A stretch of DNA of 64,000 nucleotides. Origin: Aphrophora alni. Lineage: Eukaryota; Arthropoda; Insecta; Hemiptera; Aphrophoridae. The position numbers and the translations under genes are program-made. Below the pieces are notes generated by a model that ran no database searches, was not told the origin of the DNA, and worked only from the letters and a program-made list of their open reading frames with translations. Shown piece after piece: positions 12,801-24,800 of the stretch. The first letter of the stretch is position 1. Every line of letters begins with the position of its first letter. The stretch covers positions 13,809,993 to 13,873,992 of the forward strand of contig OY740768.1 in NCBI GenBank assembly GCA_963513935.1, written 5' to 3'.

Positions 12801-15800
12801 TATGGATATATTTGGAATACTTGGAGAGGGAAACGTGGGGCGCAGCCAGTAAATAATACAAGTAGATAATCCGGATGAATTCACAGATAATTTCAGTGAA
12901 TCGGAAATGAGATTCACTGTAATTTAATTTATTTACTCCTCCTTAACTTACTATCATAGATTGCCTGCGCGCTACGTTTTTCTCTCCAAGTATTCCAAAT
13001 ATATCCATAGCCACTAACAATCCTACCTCAAAATTGTAGAAGGGTAATGAAAAATTATTTTATACTTTTTAATCCGTTTTTAAAACGTGGTATGTTAAAA
13101 AGGATTTTTATTTGATTTATTATTTTCTGTTTTTTAGTCTTATGTCCGGGTGAAAGATTTTAATCTGCTTTTTATATATTGATGAGACTCTTACAGAGAC
13201 AAATATATAGGAAATTCCCAATGCATTTCACATCCTGTTTAGCTGCAAATGTCTGAAATACAAAATATTACCTATAATAGTTCTATTAGTCTTGTAACTC
13301 AGAAAATCAAACTAAAGAAGTAAACAAAATGTTTTTTTCTTCTTTTTTTTCCTTTTTTTTTTCCATGTACATGAATTAAAACAATACAATGTCAGATCCT
13401 TCTCCATTACAAATTGTAAATGTATCATAAACTTATGGCGATGAAGGTCGTATTTGACGCATTCTTCCCATCTCCGTCATGGCATCTTCATTGCAAGGTG
13501 CTTTGTCAGTGAGTTTTGAGCAATCGAGCACATTTTTTTTTATTTGATTTTTTATTATTATACTTTTCAGTTCGTTTTAAAAACGTGGTATGATAATTTT
13601 TTTAAATTTGATTTATTATTAATCCAATAAATCTCACAAGCCATGAAAAATTTGCCTCATTCTACTTCAATATTCCGGTTACCATTCAAAAGCGATAACG
13701 CGGTTAAAAAAATCTATATTGGCCAATTTTTATTTGTTTAAATAACTATTGTTTAAACAAATGTAGAGACAAGAAACCAACTGAATATTGTATTGTCAAC
13801 CAATTCTGACCTATGTTCAAAATTTCAGGTCTCTGGCTTATCGGGAAGTTAGTTTAAACTCGATTGCAAAATTCCACCCGGACAGAATGACAGATATGAC
13901 GGAAACCGAACTAATAAAAACGGGGTAATGATATTAATTGGTCTACTTATTTGGAGTGTTGAATACTCTACAGACGAGAGACAGAACACTTTTCGAACTC
14001 AAAGGATCTGAAATAGTTTCTGCTAAAAACGCAATACAAATTCGTATACATATTATATACAAATTTATAAATGCTACGTAGATGTGAGAAAATAAAAATG
14101 TACAAAATCAGCTAATACATTTTTTTTTTTCAGTGGAAGCAGTTGTGAGAAGGTGGGCACCACTGATATGGTTGGCTCCTGAAGAAGAGTTCTTCCCCAG
14201 CAGTGTGTCAGACTTCTTATTGCAGGTGTCCGCTACTAATACTTCAGGTACACAGATTACTTATCTGCCCCAAGGGTCTTCCTCTCACAGTTGGTACCTC
14301 ACAACCAAGGATGATGTAGGTAAGTCTTAAGAACTTGCTTCATTAAGTTTTCTTTGAACATTTTTTATTACAAAAATATGTCAAATTATCACATGTGACC
14401 ATTCAAGTACGTTAGTGCTCTGTAAGGAAACTTTGGTGTTTATCAGGGTTTGTTAATGATCAATTTACACCTAAGCTAACAAGGGTAGTGTCTGAGGTAG
14501 CAAAATTTAGTCATCAGCAAATCTGAGTATGTTAATATAGATATATTTTTAATACTACAATTAATTTTTAAAAAAATGTAAAATTAATAATAAAAGTTTA
14601 CTTACGTTAAAATTATTAGCGGTCAGAATCATAATTTTATTAAGATTTACTGAATACTTCGAACCATCATGTTAACAAGTATTGTAAATAATAGATAATA
14701 ATAATAGTATTGTAAATAGATAGGTTAAACTCAACAATACTTGCTATTTTATTTGGCAATACTTTTTCCTTAATGTGTGTCTTAGGTTATGTATATTTTT
14801 GTTTTCGTTTGCTACAAATATATTTGCAGAATGCTTGTTTTGTGCACTGTTCACAGAATCTCAGAAACTAAAGAGCTGCAAATATGTGAAGAGGGATATT
14901 TTTAAGAAATACTCTCAGCACATGAGGCAATAACATCAACTTAAATTCTTTCAAAACATTGGAGAAGTGTATATATGGATTAGTGTTAGTCATTTGGGCA
15001 AAAAATATATAAATATCATTGTCTAAATCAATTCTTAATACAAAATTTATCACTGTAAAAAATTATGTGTGTCATAGTTTTGCTTAATTGATGTTTAGAA
15101 AGTATCCGATTGCTAATTAACTAATTTAACTTTACCTTTTGTGGTATGCTTGATTAATCCTTTTTGGACGAACTCTTTACTTCAATAAACAACCACAGTA
15201 AAGATTTTGATCAAAAAGATTAGGCGAATGTACCATAAGAGGTAAAGTTAAATTAGTTAATTAATTTTACACTAATCCATAGGCTACAAAATGAAATTAG
15301 ATCCAACCACTAAATTGGAGAATAAATAGTCAAAGTTTTGAATGAAGTATGATCAATATTGTGAGCCTTTAGAGAAAAAAACTTTTAACTTTATTAAACA
15401 ATTTCATTTTACAGATAGTCTCTTGCAGAACAAATCATCCTTACTATATGGGAGGAATCCAGGACATTCCAAAGTCCCAATCTATGCACATGTGACACTT
15501 TGTGATTCAAGCGCCCGATACTTTTATGTCACCTATTGGTTGTTCTTTCCTTATAGTCAAGGAAAGTCCATGTGTACTTTAGGCCCTTTGCCAATACCAT
15601 TGTTCAGAAGCAGATGTTTGGGAAACTTACAAGAATTTGGTAACCATGTTGGAGATTGGGAACATATGAGTTTACAATTTGAGGTGAGTTTGTATCAAAC
15701 TATGTTATATTGTGTGTTGTTAAAGTTAATTTTTAAAATACAGACATTAACAAAAATGATTAATTTTATCATTCATTAGATTTTACTAAAGACAGATGAA

Positions 15801-18800
15801 TACATATATTTCTAAAAAACCAAAGTACTAGGTTTGTGATTTTGATAGTTTTTTTTAGTTCTTAATAGTTTTAATACCTAGAACTGAAAACTACTCCTGA
15901 CTTGGAGTGACATAATATACTGTTTTTCCTAAAGTTTATTCCTTGGCTAGAATTTATAATTAGCTGAAATGTTTGCTTATATTTCAAAATTGTGATAGTT
16001 AGGATTAAATGCATAAAATAAATGACAATTGTAATAATTTAAATTTGTGGTGATTTTTAATTATTTTATTGTTATTATTTTATTAATTTATTAATTTGCT
16101 CGACTTAAGGGCGCCAGATGTGTTAACATCAATTTTGAAAAAGGAAAAGAAGTTAATTTTCGTTATTAACAAAAAAATCTCTAGGGTCGCAGGCTCTTTT
16201 TACGGTGTACTTACAGTGAATTTGGTATTGCAATGAAAACACTTGTCTCTGAAATATTAACATACAGATTTATTAAACATTCAAAGAAACATCCTACAAA
16301 TATTATTAGTAAAAAAAAAATCATATTTATAAATACTAGTTATCATTTAGTTTTAATAACAAATCATGGATTTATATTTCCTTTATTTAAGTACTTTCAA
16401 ATTAATCAACTTTATCTTCAAAATGCTTCTACAAATAAAATTGTTGCAACAGGAATTTAATCTATGAAATTTTGAGTAACTTTGCAGCTCTCTACAACAA
16501 AGGATTCTAATTTATTATTTAAAATTTTATTTTTTATTATTTTTTCTTGAAATAATCTAATATAAAGAATTTTTTATATTAAGAAACATGTACAAAAATT
16601 AATTTTCAACATAATACAGATTATTAATCAAATAGGTAATGTATAGCGTCTATACCAAAACGCCGACAAAAAAAATATATTGTCTGAACACGAGGAGAAA
16701 ACTGATGTCCGGCAAATTGAAGTTTTACAGCTCCTCGTTGGTTCTCCATCATTCAAAAGTCGTTTTCTCGAATAGTTTGAGAATGTTCATAACTCACTAA
16801 CACGTTCAGTCTTTCTGAAATCATTTTTTATCTCGCGGTATATAGTTTTTTCTTTTAACACAGTCGTACAGAATAATCGTTCTATTACATGAGTCTATTG
16901 TCCACTATAACTGTTCAGTTGTATTGTAATGAGAACTTATCACTTGAAAACACTCTTTACTTTTATAGTTCAATGTTTTAATTACACTTTAACAACATTT
17001 TTGTTAAGTTAAGCTCATTAGTGCAATTCAACAAATCGGGCTCTAATCTAAGACATTTTAAAAAAACACAACTTGTCCATTCAAGCGGTGGACTCCAACT
17101 AACTAGTTGCCATGAGGCAAATCTCACTTCCGAAAGCGTTCCTTCCGGTTACATATTCACTGCCATAGTTATTTTATATACATCATCACATAAAATCAAA
17201 ACTCACATATAAAGAAATTAAACACTCGCAAATATTTGTATTGTACTAATACTAAACATTTTTATTTGTTTTTAGCCTTGAAAATCTATTTTTTCTTTAT
17301 AAATGAGTTTACTTGTTTAAAATTATTATTCGAACTTTCCATCTCTATGGTTTAACCGCGTCTTTTAAATGAGTCAATATTAAGATCTGACTTTTCACAC
17401 TGTTACAAAAACCCCACAAAGATTTGTATTATAATACAAGTATTGTAACACAAATCTTTCTATATATATAAATTTCAAATCGAAGAAAAAAAAATATAAT
17501 TTTTCAATAGATTTTCAAAACTTTTTATTTCAGAAGCTAAGGACTTCATAAAAGAAAATAAGTATCCCTAGTATACTTAATTTAAGAAAGATTCTCTTTT
17601 CTTATAAAAACTAAAAAATCTATTTACTAAATCCTACTTTACTATCTTAATTTATTTACGTTATCATAACTCATCAAAACTAAATATAATTCCATTAGCG
17701 CTAAACCTTATCTCTATTTACATAAAGAAAACCCTACATCCGCTTTATTTCCAACATCCGTTGACTGAAACTTTCCCATCAACATTTTTTGTTGACAGGA
17801 TCCCGTCACTCAAAGCTTATCTCCCAGACAGCCGTCTATATACTTTTTCTCGTCTCATCCTCTTTGCCAAGACGACATTTCTACATCCTTTGAAAATCTA
17901 CCTTTGACTCTAAATATTCATCTGAATAATTCCTTCAACTTAATACAATTAAAATTTAAAACTTCTCATTATCATTTAACACCATTACAAAATTATTTAC
18001 TTATTACTCAAAATTACTTCAATTTACTTTAAAACTTTTCAATTATCATCTTATATTATTATTTATTTTAGTTTAAATCCAATAATTACTTATTCTTTAT
18101 CAATTCTCAATTACTCTTTGTCTCGCTGGGATAACATGTTAACTACTGATTTTACAATTACAAAAAAAAACTCTTTTCTTCAACTAAAATTCAAAATATA
18201 ACATCATTATTATCAAAAAAAAATAAAATTACTTACAAAACTCATCTATTTATTTCAAAATTACCTCTTTACAATTGTATTGTCTCTCAGTATCCTTTTA
18301 GTACTATATCTCAAAATTATTTCCATCTTAAATCCTTCATATTTTAATAATTAAAGTTGCACTAATCCTCAAAAAACCTCTTTACAATTGTATTTGTGTA
18401 GCCCACGTAGGTTACCTACATCATTTATATAAATAATCTCTTTATTTCAACGTAGCTTCCTTTAAAAATCATAATAATCGCCGTATTTCGTAGAATTCCT
18501 TAAATCTCCTTATGTTTCATTAAAATCGCCGCATTCCTCTTTATATATCATCGCAGTACTCAAAAAACCTCTTAAAAACTAAAATTTAACCATCAATGCA
18601 ACTTAACTACTCTTTTTATAAAAGCTTATTAACAGAACAACTTCATTTTAAATACCACTTTACTCAATACTTCTGTAAAGCCATCATCTTCTTATAAAAA
18701 CTCAAAAATTCTCTCATTTAAATTACTTCATTAAAATCTCCTTAATCATCAACCACTTAAATACAAAAACTTCAAAAAATAATAAAATTTACTTTGCTTT

Positions 18801-21800
18801 CCCAGCTAACACCGTATTTCATCAAAATCTTTAGACACCTTTATCAAATAACTTCTCACAATCATCTATTGTTTTAATTTCAAACATTATTTATTAAAAA
18901 TCGTTAATTATTTATTTCATTTATAAATTTCATCAAAATCTCTCTTATCATTATTAATTTACTACTTTTTCATTACAAAACAAAAACTTAACCTCCCTTG
19001 TTCATTATTTAACATCAAAAAAACTTAAAAAACTTTATTATTATCTGTCTTGGCAAAACTCACATAAATTCTCAAACTTTAACCAATTATTTTTTATTTT
19101 CCACACCATAAATCACTTAAGACTAACAACTTTTTATCAGATTATTAAATAATTCTGGATGTTTACAACATCAAACATACAAATTATCATTTTACAACTT
19201 AATATCTAATTACATATTCTAATTTATCAACATTTTTTACAATTTCACCAAAATTTTAATTTATTTCATAAAAAACTTCTCCTTTCTGTCACGTCCGGTT
19301 TATTTTTAAATATATACAGATTGATCGCGTCTGCATATATATCCTACAATTTATTTGCCTTCAACATCTGTCTAAATTTTTTATCACATGATTTTTTTTT
19401 TTTTTTTATGTAATAATGTCACACTATTGTTGCATTTTTCTTCTTACTTTCCCCCACCACAGCCCTTCTGACCGCCTACTTTTTACCGTGCATACTTCTA
19501 ATTGCTCTTTGGACTCTTACACAAAGTAACATGTTGTGACGTTGAAATGTGCAATGGTTGAATGCGATATCCCTACTTGATTCAAGATAAAGCCCAGAAC
19601 ACATCCCTATTTCACAACACGCCCTCTATGCAGTCCCGAAATTGCCTCATTTTTTACAAATAAAACAATTCCTTTTTTACTACACAAACTCCTACCTCCT
19701 CCCAAAAATGTTCATGTACTCCTTAAATGCATTTACACGAAGAAAATTTTAAAATTCATAAAAAATTTCATTCAAATCGTATCATCCGAAGTTGAAATAA
19801 TGTTTATTTTTACCAATCTTATTACTAGCATCGTCGATTTTCTGTTTATGTAATCCTTTCTAGATGTTATTATTCAAATTCAAAAAGAAAATTTTATTTT
19901 TAAAATTTATTCTAAGTTCTTTACTTAGAAATTTTACATTTAATTCTATAAAAGTTATTCAAGTAATCAACTTTTATTTTTATCTACTTTATTTAAAGCC
20001 AATTATCCTTTATTTAAGTAATTTTTATTTGAAAACGCAAGTTAAATTAGAATTATAAACCAAAAGTTTTTTATTTTCGAGAACAGTAATTTTGTAACAC
20101 GCTGTATCTCGTCTCAATGTCATGCAAAGGAATTTTAGGCTTGCTTATTTGAAGCAAACAACTCCCCTAGGTATGATGCAATATCTTCTGTCTACTACTG
20201 ATAAGGAATCGACTATGAAATCTTTTTAGCTCCAATACGGTCTGTAGATGAATCTCAACTCTCGTCACATTATTGAATATTCAACATTGAATCCACCCAC
20301 TTAATATTGAATATTATTTCTTCAACACTACTCTGAATCTTTGCTTCTAACTAACTATCTTATCTATGTCACATAACCTCAATATTTATGTTGGAATAAA
20401 CAACACTCGGTTATTTACTGATATAAACCTTAGCGTCTTTCACTTAGCAAATACCTAAACGTTTTCTAAAACTAAACTCTTAATCTTTTAACTTGGCTTA
20501 TTATTTAGTTATTTATTAATACTCATATTATTGTTATTTCAAATTATAAACTATACATTTATTCAAATTCAAACTATTTACTAACAGAATCTTAACTACT
20601 TTTTATTAATTGTTTTTCACAATCTAGTCCGTTTGTTTATAAAAATGTCTTTACATTTATATCAGTCGTTCCAAATTTCAATTTATTACAACAATTATAA
20701 ATTATCTATTTTTTACGATGGTTTCCCGATTGGTGAAAGATTTTAAAGTACATGATTAAATTTTTTAACACACTTCTATAGTTAAATACTACTTCTGGCT
20801 TAGAGATCTGTTCTAGGCTAGGTCTTGCAAATGACCCTTCCTCAACAAAAGATTCCCCTTTGTTGACACTACACTTTTGTGTTGACGAAACCCCTCTCTC
20901 TTTCTCAAACATTCTTACATTTCTTTCCCTCATAAACAACTCACAATACAATGACCCAATTTCAACATCTGTTAGTTTAGGAATTCTAACCCCACCATTT
21001 TTGTATACTATTACAAAGTCTTCTTTTAATATTTCTTTTTTAAACTTATACTCGAACTCATCTTGTTCAAAGAGGCTTTTAATTTTCTGTTTTTGAATTT
21101 CAAAGACATTTCTAAATTTCAACATTGCATAATTTTTAAATTCTACATTCTTATGACACACTTGTTTTTTAAAATAAACAGCTGATACCTTTGTTATTAG
21201 ATTATTTATTTTTACTTTATTTTTTGAATTAATTATACCACGCTTCACCCCACCAGACTTGTTAACCCCATCATTTTTCTTAATTTCAACATTATCTATT
21301 AACTGTTTTAAATCATTGTTTTCAAAAGATTCATTTTGACTTATCTTAGGCCTATTCATTATTTTAATTTTTAATTTTTCTAGCTCAAATTTACTGTTCA
21401 TACTTTGCCCAAACTTTTCTATTTCCCCCAACATCTTAGACTTAATCTGACTTAAACCATCATTTACAACACACTCATTCTTGCTTATGTTAGGCTTAAC
21501 TATTGTCTCATTTTTTAATTTTTCTTGTTCTACTCCCTGATTCCAATTATCAAATTTATTATCTAAATCTTGCTTTGTTTCCAATCTACTTTGTTCAAAT
21601 CTTTTATTCACATCCTTTATTTCTTTCTTAAGTAATTCTAACATTTCCATTAAGCTTAAATTCTGATCTTCCTTTACCAAATTATTATCTTTATTCATTG
21701 AGTCACTTGAAACCTTATTTACTTCATCTTGCTCAGTTATTCTAACCTGTTTAGCCCCTAGATTATTATTATTATTTGTACCCTCCATTTTTAGTTATTA

Positions 21801-24800
21801 TTATTATTTACCTTTAGTTTTAAGTTTAAATTTTAATTACCAACATCATTACCCTAACCTGTTCATTATTATTAATATTTATAGTTTCTAAATCCATTTT
21901 ATTTTATTATATTTAACACTAAAAAATTTTAAAAAAGAATCTTTCTTATTATTATTGATAAAGTCCTTACCTTGTTTTAAGTGTTCGCATTTCATCAAAA
22001 TCACTGTATTTTCGACCAAAACTGCCCCATTGTTGGGAGCCAATTGTAATAATTTAAATTTGTGGTGATTTTTAATTATTTTATTGTTATTATTTTATTA
22101 ATTTATTAATTTGCTCGACTTAAGGGCGCCAGATGTGTTAACATCAATTTTGAAAAAGGAAAAGAAGTTAATTTTCGTTATTAACAAAAAATCTCTAGGG
22201 TCGCAGGCTCTTTTTACGGTGTACTTACAGTGAATTTGGTATTGCAATGAAAACACTTGTCTCTGAAATATTAACATACAGATTTATTAAACATTCAAAG
22301 AAACATCCTACAAATATTATTAGTAAAAAAAAAAATCATATTTATAAATACTAGTTATCATTTAGTTTTAATAACAAATCATGGATTTATATTTCCTTTA
22401 TTTAAGTACTTTCAAATTAATCAACTTTATCTTCAAAATGCTTCTACAAATAAAATTGTTGCAACAGGAATTTAATCTATGAAATTTTGAGTAACTTTGC
22501 AGCTCTCTACAACAAAGGATTCTAATTTATTATTTAAAATTTTATTTTTTATTATTTTTTCTTGAAATAATCTAATATAAAGAATTTTTTATATTAAGAA
22601 ACATGTACAAAAATTAATTTTCAACATAATACAGATTATTAATCAAATAGGTAATGTATAGCGTCTATACCAAAACGCCGACAAAAAAAATATATTGTCT
22701 GAACACGAGGAGAAAACTGATGTCCGGCAAATTGAAGTTTTACAGCTCCTCGTTGGTTCTCCATCATTCAAAAGTCGTTTTCTCGAATAGTTTGAGAATG
22801 TTCATAACTCACTAACACGTTCAGTCTTTCTGAAATCATTTTTTATCTCGCGGTATATAGTTTTTTCTTTTAACACAGTCGTACAGAATAATCGTTCTAT
22901 TACATGAGTCTATTGTCCACTATAACTGTTCAGTTGTATTGTAATGAGAACTTATCACTTGAAAACACTCTTTACTTTTATAGTTCAATGTTTTAATTAC
23001 ACTTTAACAACATTTTTGTTAAGTTAAGCTCATTAGTGCAATTCAACAAATCGGGCTCTAATCTAAGACATTTTAAAAAAACACAACTTGTCCATTCAAG
23101 CGGTGGACTCCAACTAACTAGTTGCCATGAGGCAAATCTCACTTCCGAAAGCGTTCCTTCCGGTTACATATTCACTGCCATAGTTATTTTATATACATCA
23201 TCACATAAAATCAAAACTCACATATAAAGAAATTAAACACTCGCAAATATTTGTATTGTACTAATACTAAACATTTTTATTTGTTTTTAGCCTTGAAAAT
23301 CTATTTTTTCTTTATAAATGAGTTTACTTGTTTAAAATTATTATTCGAACTTTCCATCTCTATGGTTTAACCGCGTCTTTTAAATGAGTCAATATTAAGA
23401 TCTGACTTTTCACACTGTTACACAATAGTAATACATTCATAAATAGTTCAATAAATATATAAATATCATGCAAAAAATCCATGATGGTGTTACACAATAT
23501 CTTAATTAAGACAATTACTAAATGACTTCAGTTTAAAGGAACTAAATAACAATAAATAGTGAATATTTTTACAAAACAAATAATAGTTTTTGATAATATA
23601 CATTTTCCATTTATTAGTATTCAGTAGAGCATAGAGCATTCATACTGCCTGACAAAGAACAAATACAGTTTTGTGCTATGATGTCAGTGCTCATTTTTGT
23701 AACAGTTTTTTCATTGTGCTCTGTTTTTTTATTAAGAACATATTTTTATTAATAATATTATACTTCTTTAATATTAAATTTGATAATATAATAAAAGTAT
23801 AAAAATTTGGGAATATTTTGAATTAATACCTTTATCAAATTGGATAATTATATAACATTAAGGTTTTTCCTTCTATTTTTTTTCAATGAAAAATAAATAA
23901 TATTTTGGAGTACCAATTCTATAAAAACGAGGAACCTAATAAACATATAAACATTGTTGATGTGTTGGTACTACAATTTTTGACTTTTTTATTTAACTAA
24001 GTACAAATTAAAACTAAATTTAGTTCAATAAATTTTGTAATAGTCTACTTTTATATGTAGAGCTTTACAATTTTTAAATAATTTCTTTAATTAGTTAAAA
24101 CTATGATTCCCTAATTACATTTACAAATATAAACTAAAACCGACAATCTAAGATGTTTAGATTATTTGGCAAGCTCACTCATAGTGTATGGTTTAACCAA
24201 AGAAGCCTAGCCAGTTCTATGCCTTTCTTCATGTAGTCTTGACCAACTCCTTTTCTCTTACAACCTTGATGCTATTAGAGTATTTGGGTTAGGTGTCTTT
24301 ATTTTGTCTTTAAACAAGGAAAAAAGAACTGGTAAGCCAGTTTAATAAGGATTATTTTGAAGTCTTGTTAAAAATTGGGTTACTTTTGTTTAATCGTGGA
24401 GAAATGAGGTTGGCATATACTAAAAAGAATTAAAATTTTCATATTATATTTAATGAAATAATAATGTACTCAAATATGAAAAAACCCTGTTTTAAATGGC
24501 TGCCATTTTGTTGTATATACAATAATTTTACTATAAAAATCAAATTTTTGCTCTAATATGTTAAAAATTATGTGTAATACTGTATACAGGGAGACGATGT
24601 ACCGAAAAAACTGTATGTGTCAGCTCATGATGCCGGGGCGTACTATAAGTTTGATAATGTGTACAGAAAATTTAGATTTGTCAAACAAGAAGTACGTAAA
24701 GGCATTATGCAGAGACCAACATTTCCTGCCATTGTGAGACTATCTGCAACAGGAGATCACCCTGTACTTTTTGCAGCAAGAGGTTCACATGGGCTGTGGA

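Larger units (their letters stand above)
16030..23422 (-). mobile_element. LTR retrotransposon, gag-only, probably non-autonomous
   Basis: Two 1,378-bp LTRs flank a 4.6-kb interior on the minus strand. The order is 5' LTR (22045-23422), a primer-binding site starting TGGCTCCCAAC two bases after the LTR, a gag-like ORF, about 3.3 kb of purine-rich non-coding sequence, GTGGGG before the 3' LTR, and the 3' LTR. No protease, RT, RNase H or integrase motif was found. This resembles TR-GAG or LARD elements that borrow enzymes from a relative. Near-identical LTRs imply recent insertion. It sits in intron 3 of the Vps62-like gene, antisense to it. Confidence 0.85.

Noticed and set aside
17021..17212. 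63-codon frame repeated at 23036-23227
   Set aside because: It lies wholly inside LTRs; repetition reflects LTR identity, not conservation.
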